13,811 bases of DNA from an uncultured Collinsella sp. (GCA_934654585.1 CAKUGF010000032.1:1-13811); one strand, 5' to 3'; counted from the first letter of the stretch, positions 1 to 6,480 are shown. The notes: generated by a model from the letters alone, not told the origin. Translations and numbers: made by a program.

Positions 1-36
1 GCCGTGATGCGCGACCGGGTGCCCTACCGGGAGTAG
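1..36 (+). CDS. Possible 3' end of an unidentified plus-strand gene (partial)
   Basis: Frame 1 is open from the window edge and reads AVMRDRVPYRE before a TAG at 34-36. Eleven residues are too few to name a family or even to prove coding. A hairpin followed by four T's at 68-104 would fit as its terminator, which is the only contextual support. It could equally be a chance open frame. Confidence 0.3.
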   Translation, partial: AVMRDRVPYRE

Positions 37-67
37 CCCCGGCGGTTGACAAAACTATAGGAACACC

Positions 68-104
68 CAACGACTACTTTGGACCGTGGCAACGTCGTTG
101 TTTT
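68..104 (+). terminator. Weak candidate terminator for the gene entering from the left
   Basis: CAACGAC (68-74) pairs with GTCGTTG (94-100), with a further TTG/CAA pairing inside the 19-nt loop, and TTTT follows at 101-104. The stem is short and the loop long, so termination efficiency is uncertain. Confidence 0.3.
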
Positions 105-110
105 GGCAAG

Positions 111-258
111 GTCAGCGAAAGCCCGCCAGAGCGAGCAAGGTGCCTTGAAACGAGGCGGCATTGACCTTCTGGTCATGCCGCCGAAGTTGAAAGGCAGATT
201 GCCGCTCTGGCGGGCTTGCAGCGTCGAGCAGTTACGGCGTTTGGTAAAACGCCGTAAC
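111..258 (-). repeat. 148-bp structured intergenic repeat, copy A
   Basis: This 148-bp segment recurs at 1928-2075 in the same orientation with about 9 differences. It holds two palindromes. One is a perfect 12-bp stem with a GGTA loop at 231-258, starting 3 nt beyond the stop codon of the minus-strand lipoprotein. The other is a long imperfect hairpin at 119-217: outer arms of 15 bp (119-133 with 203-217, perfect in this copy), then GCAA/TTGC, TGCCTT/AAGGCA, and an inner GGCGGCA..TGACC / GGTCA..TGCCGCC stem with a TTCT loop. There is no open frame that looks coding and no U-tract. It may be a nonautonomous mobile palindrome, a REP-like element or a structured 3' UTR element. Confidence 0.85.
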
Positions 259-261
259 GAA

Positions 262-819
262 CTAGTTCATCATCGCATTCATCATCTCGTTGGTTGCGGA
301 ATCGTCGGCAGACCACTCGCCGTCGTCATTGCAGGTGTACTTGAAGGTGACCGTGGTGTCCTTGGTCTTAGCAGCCTTGGTCACATCGACCATAACCTGA
401 CCGGCCATCTTGTACAGCTCGTCATCGGAAGGCATCGAATCGAGTGCGGTAACCTTCTCCTGGTACTGGGTGGCAAAATCCTCGACGATCTGGTTCATGG
501 ACTTGCAGCTGATGGTGACCTCGGCAGTTGCGGTGCCCTTGTCCTCGTCAACCGTCACGTCGCCGATCTTGTAGTCAAAGCCCTCGAGATAGGTCTTGGC
601 GTACTCCTTGGGATCAATACCCAGCTGCTCGAACTCGTCGCCCGAAGCCTCCTCCAGGCCGGCGAGGAAATCGTCGCCAGCGTTTTTGACCTCATCAAAC
701 TGAGTCGTGAGGTCCTCGGTGATGAGCTCCTCGACCGAGGGACCTCCGCAACCGGAAAGCAGAACCACGCACGCGACCAGAGCGGCCATCAGGGGCGCAA
801 GCAGCAGCTTCTTTTTCAT
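262..819 (-). CDS. Small secreted lipoprotein, DUF5105-like
   Basis: A 185-residue lipoprotein. MKKK and a hydrophobic stretch lead into the lipobox LLSGC with the lipidated Cys at residue 24, so the mature protein should sit on the outer face of the cytoplasmic membrane. The mature part is acidic, with two halves: a helical region (about 26-85) and a strand-rich region (VTVDEDKGTATAEVTISCK, then a C-terminal FKYTCNDDGEW segment). This pattern resembles the Coriobacterial/Firmicute DUF5105-type lipoproteins, whose role is unknown. The start at 819 is chosen because GGAGG (826-830 on the opposite strand) precedes it at proper distance and the signal peptide begins there; an upstream in-frame ATG at 858 adds residues that do not fit a signal peptide. 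It appears monocistronic. A TAAAAT box lies at 883-888 upstream. Confidence 0.85.
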   Translation of the reverse strand: MKKKLLLAPLMAALVACVVLLSGCGGPSVEELITEDLTTQFDEVKNAGDDFLAGLEEASGDEFEQLGIDPKEYAKTYLEGFDYKIGDVTVDEDKGTATAEVTISCKSMNQIVEDFATQYQEKVTALDSMPSDDELYKMAGQVMVDVTKAAKTKDTTVTFKYTCNDDGEWSADDSATNEMMNAMMN

Positions 820-998
820 GACATTCCTCCCAACAAGCGGCGTCGCGCTTCCCAACACGGCGCACGTCGTAACAATGAGGCCATTTTAGCCGTTAACAAA
901 CACCCCTGACGAAGCAAGGGCGCGGTCGGTTCGTTTTAGCGTCCGAACGGTTTACAGATATGCCTGGCGTGCAATAAAACGCGCGCGCCCGGTCTAAT

Positions 999-1030
999 AA
1001 AAAAGGGTGGCCGGACAATCCGACCACCCC
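999..1030 (-). terminator. Intrinsic terminator of the EIIA gene
   Basis: On the minus strand GGGTGGTCGG (1021-1030 on plus) pairs with CCGGCCACCC across an ATTGT loop, with one G-U pair, and is followed directly by six U's (999-1004). It begins about 24 nt after the EIIA stop codon. This is a textbook Rho-independent terminator. Confidence 0.9.
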
Positions 1031-1054
1031 AAAACACCCTATGGATGTCGCAAC

Positions 1055-1591
1055 TTACTTGCGGACGACCTTAACGATGGCGTCGCCGGCGGCGACGGCG
1101 GAATCAGCCTCGACGGCGAGCTCGACATCGGCGAACTCGGCGGTGTTGGACACGGCCACGACAACGCAGTCCTTGTAACCGGCAGCGGCGATCTTGGCGC
1201 GGTCGATCTTGAGCATGGGCTGGCCGGCCTTGACGACGTCATCGGCCTTGACGAAGCCCTCGAAGCCGTCGCCGTTCATGTTGACGGTATCGACGCCGAC
1301 ATGCACCAGGACCTCGATGCCGCTATCGGACTGCAGACCCACGGCGTGGCCCATGGTGACGGTCACCTTGCCGTCGCAGGGAGCGTAGACCAGATCGTCC
1401 TCGGGCCACACGGCGCAACCCTTGCCCAGGACCTCGCCGCCAAAGACGGGGTCGGGCACGTCGGCCATCTTGATGACCTTGCCCTTGACGGGCGAGCACA
1501 GCACGTCGGCGCCGGCAGAAGCAGAGATGGAGGCCGGAGCAGCGGCAGCCGCGGGCTCAGCCTTCTTCTTGAACATGTCAAACAGACCCAT
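1055..1591 (-). CDS. crr: PTS glucose-family EIIA domain protein (free-standing)
   Basis: A 178-residue soluble EIIA-Glc-type phosphocarrier, which takes phosphate from HPr-His-P and passes it to an EIIB domain, and in many bacteria also has regulatory roles. The N-terminus MGLFDMFKKK and an Ala/Pro-rich linker (about 11-28) precede the conserved domain. Family marks are SPVKGKVI (33-40), FGGEVLGKGCAV (50-61), the accessory His in MGHAVGL (His82) and the phosphorylated His in VLVHVGVDTV (His97), followed by NMNGDGF and VKAGQPML. Length fits a single EIIA domain plus linker; no EIIB or EIIC is attached or adjacent, so its transporter partner lies elsewhere. The start at 1591 is set by AAGAGGAG (1599-1606). 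It has its own promoter candidate and terminator. The gene symbol reflects the family; orthology to enterobacterial crr is inferred. Confidence 0.93.
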   Translation of the reverse strand: MGLFDMFKKKAEPAAAAAPASISASAGADVLCSPVKGKVIKMADVPDPVFGGEVLGKGCAVWPEDDLVYAPCDGKVTVTMGHAVGLQSDSGIEVLVHVGVDTVNMNGDGFEGFVKADDVVKAGQPMLKIDRAKIAAAGYKDCVVVAVSNTAEFADVELAVEADSAVAAGDAIVKVVRK

Positions 1592-1640
1592 ACGTTTTCT
1601 CCTCTTGATTAAGCGCAGCGTTGTGCGCATGCCTATGGTG

Positions 1641-1669
1641 ATTATAGTGCCACTTGGTCTGAAAACTAA
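1641..1669 (-). promoter_or_regulatory. Promoter candidate for the EIIA gene
   Basis: On the minus strand a perfect TATAAT occurs at 1641-1646, about 50 nt before the EIIA start codon. Seventeen bases further upstream the hexamer is TTAGTT (1664-1669), a poor -35. The -10 match and its position support the call; the -35 does not. Confidence 0.5.
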
Positions 1670-1788
1670 GGTGAGGGTTCGAATCTCGGGCTCCTCTGGC
1701 GCTCCCGCCGTCGGCGATATCCTGTAGGTCGCCGTCCTCTATGACAAGCTCGACGTCGTCCTCGGCCCAAAAACGTTTGGCACATAGT

Positions 1789-1836
1789 CATTGGGGACGT
1801 TCTTAAACGACTAGTCAAACAAGAACATCCCCAATG
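1789..1836. repeat. Palindrome with GGGGAC core
   Basis: Arms of 16 nt (1789-1804 and 1821-1836, CATTGGGGACGTTCTT and its near complement) enclose a 16-nt loop. One position mismatches as C/A on the plus strand but forms a G-U pair in a minus-strand transcript. The loop itself contains the perfect 8-nt palindrome GACTAGTC. There is no U-tract. It resembles REP-type elements. Confidence 0.75.
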
Positions 1837-1843
1837 GCTACCC

Positions 1844-1893
1844 AAGGAGTGTCCCAAACTGCCGGCAGAAAAGGAGCGTCCCCAAGTGCCGCA
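1844..1893. repeat. Two imperfect direct repeats with the GGGAC motif
   Basis: AAGGAGTGTCCC (from 1844) and AAGGAGCGTCCC (from 1871) begin similar blocks of about 23 bp spaced by 27 bp; both continue into a TGCCG motif. Between them is the perfect 10-nt palindrome CTGCCGGCAG (1859-1868). They adjoin the palindrome at 1789-1836 and share its GGGAC core on the minus strand. Confidence 0.6.
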
Positions 1894-1927
1894 TCCGGAG
1901 TAAGACAACGCCGCAGGTTGAGCATAA

Positions 1928-2075
1928 GTCAGCGAAAGCCCGCCAGGGCGAGCAAGGTGCCTTGAAACAAGGCGGCATTGACCTTCTGGTCATGCCGCCG
2001 AAGTTGAAAGGCAGATTGCCGCTCTGGCGGGCTTGCAGCGTCGGCCCGTTACGCGGTTTGGTAAAACCGCGTAAC
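1928..2075 (-). repeat. 148-bp structured intergenic repeat, copy B
   Basis: Second copy of the element at 111-258, same length and orientation. Its terminal 12-bp hairpin (2048-2075) overlaps the last base of the pyrE stop codon. Relative to copy A the hairpin reads GTTACGCGGTTT instead of GTTACGGCGTTT, and the opposite arm carries the matching double change, so the stem stays perfect. The long hairpin has an A-to-G change that leaves a G-U pair in the plus-strand fold. Confidence 0.85.
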
Positions 2076-2758
2076 TACTCCCGCGCTCCGTACTGCTCGT
2101 AGTAGGCGTCGATAGCAGTCTTGAGCTCGTCGTCGATGACGACCTTGCCGTCGATCTCGTGGTTGTAGAGAGTCTCGACGACCTCGGCCATGGAAACGAT
2201 GCTCGCGACGGGGAAACCGTACTTGGCCTCGATCTCCTTCTGAGCGGTGGTCACGCCGCCCTTGCCGACCTCCATGCGGTTGAGGGAGACGATGAGGCCC
2301 TTGATCTCGACGTCGGCGGCAGCCTTGACCTTGGGATAGGTCTCGTCGATGGACTTGCCGCTGGTGGTGACGTCCTCGACCATGATCACGCGGTCGCCGT
2401 CCTTGGGCTCGTAGCCCAGCAGGTTACCCTTGTCGGCGCCGTGATCCTTGGCCTCCTTGCGGTCGCAGCAGTACTTGACCTCCTTGCCGTACAGCTCGTG
2501 GTAGGCGATGGCGGTCACGACGGCCAGCGGAATGCCCTTGTAGGCCGGTCCAAACAGGACATCAAAGTCATCGCCAAAGTTGTCGTGGATAGCCTGGGCG
2601 TAATACTCGCCCAGCTTCTTGAGCTGATAGCCCGTCACGTAAGCACCGGCGTTCATAAAGAACGGGGACTGACGGCCGCTCTTGAGCGTAAAGCTACCGA
2701 ACTTAAGAACGTCGGACTCGACCATAAACTTGATGAACTCTTGCTTGTAAGCCTCCAT
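2075..2758 (-). CDS. pyrE: Orotate phosphoribosyltransferase
   Basis: A 227-residue cytosolic enzyme of de novo pyrimidine synthesis: orotate plus PRPP gives orotidine 5'-monophosphate and pyrophosphate. Visible marks are LKSGRQSPFF (25-34), the orotate/PRPP loop FGPAYKGIPLA (69-79), the flexible catalytic loop RKEAKDHGADKGNLLG (100-115) and the type I PRTase PRPP-binding motif VIMVEDVTTSGKS (124-136) with the acidic pair Glu128-Asp129. Length is usual for the longer bacterial OPRT group. The start at 2758 is chosen from MEAYKQEF with GAGAGGAG (2764-2771) just upstream; an in-frame ATG at 2857 would add 33 unrelated residues. No other pyr gene is in the window. The next gene upstream is separated by 135 bp that contain a strong hairpin, so pyrE probably has its own promoter; a TAAACT box is at 2793-2798. 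Confidence 0.96.
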   Translation of the reverse strand: MEAYKQEFIKFMVESDVLKFGSFTLKSGRQSPFFMNAGAYVTGYQLKKLGEYYAQAIHDNFGDDFDVLFGPAYKGIPLAVVTAIAYHELYGKEVKYCCDRKEAKDHGADKGNLLGYEPKDGDRVIMVEDVTTSGKSIDETYPKVKAAADVEIKGLIVSLNRMEVGKGGVTTAQKEIEAKYGFPVASIVSMAEVVETLYNHEIDGKVVIDDELKTAIDAYYEQYGARE

Positions 2759-2847
2759 GCGGGCTCCTCTCGTAATCGCGTACGTGCCCTCCAGTTTAGC
2801 GCAGCCGAGGCGTCGATGCGGGCGCGCTTTACCAAGCCGGCAAGGCC

Positions 2848-2886
2848 AAACCACCACAAAGGTGCCTGTCCCCTTTGTGGTGGTTT
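2848..2886 (-). repeat. 14-bp perfect stem with GGTGCCTGTCCC in the loop; possible terminator
   Basis: AAACCACCACAAAG (2848-2861) pairs perfectly with CTTTGTGGTGGTTT (2873-2886) around an 11-nt loop. It begins 7 nt after the stop codon of the minus-strand lipoprotein. No long U-tract follows, only the UUU inside the stem end, so it is a weak intrinsic terminator at best. The loop-side GGGGACAGGCACC on the minus strand matches the GGGGAC core of the elements at 1789-1893. Confidence 0.8.
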
Positions 2887-2893
2887 TGGTGCG

Positions 2894-3580
2894 CTACGAG
2901 GCGTTGGTCAGGCGGCTCCAGAGCTCGTCGATATCGATTTGGTCGCCACCGCTCAGATAACCGGTGTGAATAAAAGACTCACTATAGATATAGATGTCAT
3001 GGGCACTGTCGCCATCATCTTCGGTGTCGTAGGCCGAAATCACGTAACGGCTGCCGTCGAGCGCCTTGACCAGCCAATACACGGAATCGTCGATTGTGCA
3101 CTTCTCCTGCACCATCGCCGCATCGCCGATTGCGCCGGTGAGCGCACGATCGCCCGTCGTATAGCCGCCCACCGAGAGCAAAATCGCCACGCTATCGTCT
3201 CCGCCGCCCGGCTCAAGTTCCTCGTACTCGGACTCCGAAAGCGGTATCGCGCTGTTCGCGAGTTCGTCCACGTCATCCGAAATCTTAGAAAAGGTAAAGG
3301 CGAATAGCCCCGCGTCATCGGCGGCGGCGTAACCCACGCTCTCGCCTTGCCACTCATAGTTTTGATGTTTGAGCAGGCGCACCAGGTCGGCGCCATCCAA
3401 GTTGATCGCAGCATAGACCGTCACGTTGGCGTTGTCGTCTACACAGGCGGCGTCCGCCGTGGTCGCCTTCTTGGCGCCGCCCGCGCCGCCCAATCCGCCC
3501 GAGCAGCCAGCCAGTGCACAAGCCGCCGCACCCGCGCCTGCCACAAAGGCCGCACGGTTCATCGTCATCTCGTTCTTCAT
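2894..3580 (-). CDS. Lipoprotein, paralogue of the upstream gene
   Basis: A 228-residue predicted lipoprotein of unknown role. The signal region MNRAAFVAGAGAAACALAGC ends at the lipidated Cys26. A Gly/Ala-rich linker (27-40) precedes a globular part with a helix (LDGADLVRLLKHQNYEW), a strand block ending in LLSVGGYTTGD, and a C-terminal IHTGYLSGGDQIDIDELW. The same order is seen in the 3616-4371 product (LLELKGWQLQEFASQQGYTW, LQLSGYTSCE, IKTGTFTQGGGAPTIDEFW), so the two are paralogues. The N-terminus resembles a Tat signal (SRRxF) but with the second Arg replaced by Ala. The gap to the upstream gene is 35 bp, implying an operon; GAGGGA (about 3586-3591) serves as ribosome binding site. It is the last gene before the hairpin at 2848-2886. 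Confidence 0.85.
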   Translation of the reverse strand: MKNEMTMNRAAFVAGAGAAACALAGCSGGLGGAGGAKKATTADAACVDDNANVTVYAAINLDGADLVRLLKHQNYEWQGESVGYAAADDAGLFAFTFSKISDDVDELANSAIPLSESEYEELEPGGGDDSVAILLSVGGYTTGDRALTGAIGDAAMVQEKCTIDDSVYWLVKALDGSRYVISAYDTEDDGDSAHDIYIYSESFIHTGYLSGGDQIDIDELWSRLTNAS

Positions 3581-3615
3581 ATTTGTCCCTCGCTATGGTA
3601 TTGGCCACGTCGCGC

Positions 3616-4371
3616 CTAGCCGAGCGCGCGCCCAGTCTTTTCCTGCCAAAATTCGTCAATCGTGGGGGCACCGCCGCCCTGGGTAAACGTACCGGTCTTG
3701 ATAGCCTCCTCGGTAATGAGGTCCAGGCGATAGTCGCCGTTTTCCATCGGGCTCACCATGGCAACGTGCCGCGCCATGTTGGAACCGTATACGCACGCGA
3801 TCCATGAGCCCGAAGTGATCTGCGCCCGGTCCTCAACCGGCACGGAAAAGCCCGCGATAACTTCCTCGCAGCTCGTATAGCCCGAAAGCTGCAGCGTGTA
3901 CATCACGGTGCTTCCGACGCCGCCCTTGTCGAGCTTTCCGATTTCGTCCTCGCCGAGCCATTCGGTCGCGCCGTCCTTGCTGATATTGCAGACACTGAGC
4001 ACGTGCCCCGCCTCGTCCTCGTACATCTCGAGCGCGTCTTGCCAGGTATAGCCCTGCTGCGAGGCAAACTCCTGCAACTGCCAGCCCTTAAGCTCAAGCA
4101 GCGCCGCGATGCTGATGTTGCGGTGCGCATCCCAGCAATCATCCGACCACGTATCGAACGCATCCGCCGAGCCGCCGTCCGCGCCCGAGTTGTCACTCGC
4201 ATCGCTGGAATCACCCGACGACGAGCCCGCATCCATCTTGTCCTTTACCGGGCGGTCGTCGTTAAAACCAGTCGCATCCTGTGTCCGCTGTCCGCCGCAT
4301 CCCGCAAGCGTCAGCAGCGCCGTTCCCGCCGCCGCTACAAACGCCGAGCGCGAAAGTACCGTCTCCCTCAT
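3616..4371 (-). CDS. Lipoprotein, paralogue of the downstream gene
   Basis: A 251-residue predicted lipoprotein. MRETVLSRSAFVAAAGTALL leads to the lipobox TLAGC with Cys25. A low-complexity Ser/Asp/Gly linker (about 45-72, SSSGDSSDASDNSGADGG) acts as a spacer to the globular domain, which aligns with that of the neighbouring lipoprotein, including the final TIDEFW / DIDELW. The family is not one I can name. SRSAF again looks like a Tat motif missing its second Arg. The start at 4371 is supported by AAAGGAAC upstream and by the signal peptide; the in-frame upstream ATG at 4515 would overlap the preceding gene by 68 bp and lacks a signal peptide at its end. Located 76 bp after the 520-residue zinc-ribbon gene and probably co-transcribed with it. 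Confidence 0.85.
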   Translation of the reverse strand: MRETVLSRSAFVAAAGTALLTLAGCGGQRTQDATGFNDDRPVKDKMDAGSSSGDSSDASDNSGADGGSADAFDTWSDDCWDAHRNISIAALLELKGWQLQEFASQQGYTWQDALEMYEDEAGHVLSVCNISKDGATEWLGEDEIGKLDKGGVGSTVMYTLQLSGYTSCEEVIAGFSVPVEDRAQITSGSWIACVYGSNMARHVAMVSPMENGDYRLDLITEEAIKTGTFTQGGGAPTIDEFWQEKTGRALG

Positions 4372-4447
4372 CGTTGTTCCTTTCCCGTTCTTTATCACAA
4401 TGCCGAGAAACACGCCCGGCATCGATTCATACACAAGCCGCCTCACG

Positions 4448-6010
4448 CTATTGACGAGGCAGCTCCGTCCAGCCAAAACCAGGCTCAAAGCCATCGCGCG
4501 TGCCGATGACATCACCCGAACCGTTGACCCAGGCCTGGTCGGCCATCACCGAGACCTCGACATCGGTGCCATCAGGCCTGGTGTAATGGTTGACCCCGCG
4601 AATGGCATCGGAATACGAGGCAGCGCCCGTCCCCACACCCGCGCTGGAAAAATTGGCGGCGCTGGCAGCCATATTCGCAGCATGCTGGCGGTCGCTGCGA
4701 TCGAACCACGCCTGTTGGTAGCTGTCGAATGCCGCCTGTTGCGAGGCGTGCATTTGCTGCCAGGCCGCAAACTGCTGTTGCTGCTGGGCAATGTTCATCT
4801 GCGTGCGTTGGCGCTGCTCGAGCACCATCTGCTGCTTTTGAGCCGTCGCTTCGCGTGCAATCGCCGGATTGAGCCGCAGAGTCGACGCCATTGATGCAAG
4901 CGCCGTGGAGACCGCCTCGTCCAGGCGACCTTCTGGCGCAACCAAACAGAAGCTGTCCCTAATGCGCCACTGCAGCAGGTCGGCAGCACCCAGATTGAAC
5001 GACGCCCCGTCCGGGCAACCGCCTCGGCCCGTGGGCTGTTCTTGCGCGACGCCCTGTTCCGCCGCTGCCGCCGCCTGGCGCTCGCGCAGGCGCTTGCCCA
5101 GAACACCGCCGATCAGCCCGCTCGAAAGGCCTGCGCCCAGCAGCGCCTCGGCCCCAGCGGCAACACCTTTACCCATAGAGCCCGCGACACCACCGATCGA
5201 TGCCACATAGCCCTCGACTTTGGCCGCCACCGCGAGCTCGGTGGGCACCGGAGCGCCCGCGAGCCGATATCGACGCATGCGGCACTCATAGACCACATCG
5301 CTCGGCTCCATCGAAAAGCCCTGGATCGCAAAGTCGTTTGCCGCCTCGCGCTTTACGCGGGCGCGCTCGCGCTCGACATCGGCCGCCGCGCTCGACGGGT
5401 ACGGCTGCTCGACCACAACCTCCGCCTGTGCGCCCAGCTGTGCCGCACAGGCCTGAGCCAGCTCATCGCAAGCTGCCCCCACGTGCACAAACGCCTTGCG
5501 CTCGGTTTGCGTGGGGATACGCTTGGCAACGGCGCCCGCATCCACGTAGCAGAGCTCGGAGCGGTACATAATCCGCTCGCCCGCCGAACCAGCCGCCGTC
5601 ACGCCAACCGAAATCGGGCAGTCGAAACTGCCGCTGCGCTCAAGATGCGCCTCTTCGATATGCCAACCCCGCGGCAGCGCCACCTGCGCGAGCGCCTGGC
5701 CGCCGGAGGCATCGCATGCGGTATGAAGCTCAAGGTCACCGATGTGAGGCGTATCCGTCGTGGCCGCATCACGAGGCGACGACGCAACGCCGGCAGTCTC
5801 CACCGGCGCATCGGCCGGCGCGTCCGCGCTCGGGTCGCCGCCTTCGCTCGTGCCATCATCGGCAGCCGCATCATTCACAGACCCCGTGGCATCCGGCCCG
5901 CACGCAACGCCCTCAAGCCGGACGCCGCACCCCGGGCAAAATCGCACCGGCACGCCGGCGACCCGAGGCAGCTGCGCCCCGCACGCCGGGCAGAATCTCA
6001 AGTCACTCAT
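4448..6010 (-). CDS. Zinc-ribbon, glycine-zipper and Gln-rich protein of unknown function
   Basis: A 520-residue protein. The N-terminus holds one zinc ribbon (FCPACG, Cys7/Cys10, and FCPGCG, Cys25/Cys28), then an acidic Ala-rich linker (about 40-90). A mixed alpha/beta region (about 90-255) follows, starting at HIGDLELHT, with LPRGWHIEEAHLERSGSFDCP and ending in a helix of ERERARVKREAANDFA type. Next is a Gly/Ala-rich amphipathic stretch (VEGYVASIGGVAGSMGKG through LIGGVLGKRL) that looks like a glycine zipper able to enter a membrane, then a helical domain and a Gln-rich coiled stretch (QKQQMVLEQRQR, NIAQQQQQFAAWQQM). The C-terminus is a compact module, HYTRPDGTDVEV..W.N..GDVIGT...GW.EL, of a kind I recall at the ends of other Gram-positive zinc-ribbon proteins. 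There is no signal peptide, so the ribbon is probably cytoplasmic. An upstream AAGGGA (6019-6024) fixes the start; it lies 20 bp after the small membrane protein gene. Confidence 0.85.
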   Translation of the reverse strand: MSDLRFCPACGAQLPRVAGVPVRFCPGCGVRLEGVACGPDATGSVNDAAADDGTSEGGDPSADAPADAPVETAGVASSPRDAATTDTPHIGDLELHTACDASGGQALAQVALPRGWHIEEAHLERSGSFDCPISVGVTAAGSAGERIMYRSELCYVDAGAVAKRIPTQTERKAFVHVGAACDELAQACAAQLGAQAEVVVEQPYPSSAAADVERERARVKREAANDFAIQGFSMEPSDVVYECRMRRYRLAGAPVPTELAVAAKVEGYVASIGGVAGSMGKGVAAGAEALLGAGLSSGLIGGVLGKRLRERQAAAAAEQGVAQEQPTGRGGCPDGASFNLGAADLLQWRIRDSFCLVAPEGRLDEAVSTALASMASTLRLNPAIAREATAQKQQMVLEQRQRTQMNIAQQQQQFAAWQQMHASQQAAFDSYQQAWFDRSDRQHAANMAASAANFSSAGVGTGAASYSDAIRGVNHYTRPDGTDVEVSVMADQAWVNGSGDVIGTRDGFEPGFGWTELPRQ

Positions 6011-6030
6011 CCCGTACGTCCCTTATTTCG

Positions 6031-6480
6031 TTAGTTGTTTTTGATGGCGGCAAGCTGCCGCCATAATTCATCGGCACCGTTGAGTCGGTACGCCGTCTTA
6101 TCGAGCACGATATTCTTGCCTTCGAGCTCTACCGATTGCTCCGAACCGTCCGCATAGGCAAAGACGAGCGTCCGGCTGGCATCGCTCATCCGCTCATCCA
6201 CCGCATCCCCCACGGTGCAGCCATCGAGCGCGGCAAAAGTCGATGCGACCAGTTCGGCATCGTCGGTCTCATAGACCGTCCGCGCCTCCCCGTCCTCGAT
6301 AAGCTTGACCGCCACCGGAACGGCGACACAATCGTTGAGCGACGCCTGCGCGGCAGTCTTTCCCTGAGCGCCATGGTCGCCGACACTATAAACTCGCATG
6401 AGTGTCACCGCCGCGGCAAAGACCACCACGGCGATAAGCGCGCCCGCAATTTTATTAGACGCGCAACCCCGAGACGCCAT
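6031..6480 (-). CDS. Small membrane-anchored protein, first gene of the lipoprotein operon
   Basis: A 149-residue protein with one N-terminal membrane segment (about 11-30, IAGALIAVVVFAAAVTLMRV) preceded by a Lys/Arg-bearing head, which predicts an N-in, C-out anchor. The external part (about 45-149) is a small alpha/beta domain with LIEDGEARTVYETDDAELVASTFAALDG and a strand pair VFAYADGSEQSVELEG, ending in a helix ELWRQLAAIKNN. The ELW near the C-terminus recalls the DELW/DEFW endings of the two downstream lipoproteins. The family is not recognised. GGAGGGGG (6490-6497 region) is the ribosome binding site. The stop is 20 bp from the next start, so this gene very probably leads an operon with 4448-6010, 3616-4371 and 2894-3580. 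Confidence 0.8.
   Translation of the reverse strand: MASRGCASNKIAGALIAVVVFAAAVTLMRVYSVGDHGAQGKTAAQASLNDCVAVPVAVKLIEDGEARTVYETDDAELVASTFAALDGCTVGDAVDERMSDASRTLVFAYADGSEQSVELEGKNIVLDKTAYRLNGADELWRQLAAIKNN

Larger units (their letters stand above)
1592..2074. other. Gene-free stretch between pyrE and the EIIA gene
   Basis: No convincing coding frame is present. In order it holds the EIIA ribosome binding site and promoter (1599-1669), a sequence resembling a decayed tRNA 3' half on the plus strand (about 1650-1705), a cluster of palindromes and direct repeats with a GGGGAC core (1789-1893), and copy B of the 148-bp repeat (1928-2075). The density of repeats suggests this is a site where small elements have accumulated. 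Confidence 0.7.

Noticed and set aside
46..80. TTGACA (46-51) as a -35 box of a plus-strand promoter
   Set aside because: At 16-18 bp spacing the sequence is AACGAC-like, not a -10 box, and no plus-strand gene follows.
1650..1705. tRNA gene on the plus strand (GGTTCGAATCTC with a possible anticodon arm around CTGAAAA)
   Set aside because: Only two of the five T-stem pairs plus one G-U form, no D-arm or matching acceptor stem is upstream, and no CCA follows. At most it is a decayed 3' fragment.
1666..1908. Minus-strand open frame in the repeat-rich gap, and an overlapping frame reading RFWAEDDVELVIEDGDLQDIADGG
   Set aside because: The first is Arg/Ser-rich and crosses the repeats. The second has plausible amino-acid content for a short stretch but lacks a start codon and ribosome binding site and runs into the tRNA-like sequence; a gene relic is possible but not supported.
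2159..3307. Long plus-strand frame of 382 codons opposite pyrE and the lipoprotein gene
   Set aside because: It is antisense to two well-supported genes and spans the intergenic hairpin; its Val/Leu/Gly/Asp-rich composition is what the complement of GC-rich coding sequence gives.
4400..4422. Six-bp stem ATGCCG / CGGCAT between the zinc-ribbon gene and the lipoprotein gene as a terminator
   Set aside because: Short stem, 11-nt loop and no U-tract; more likely neutral within an operon.
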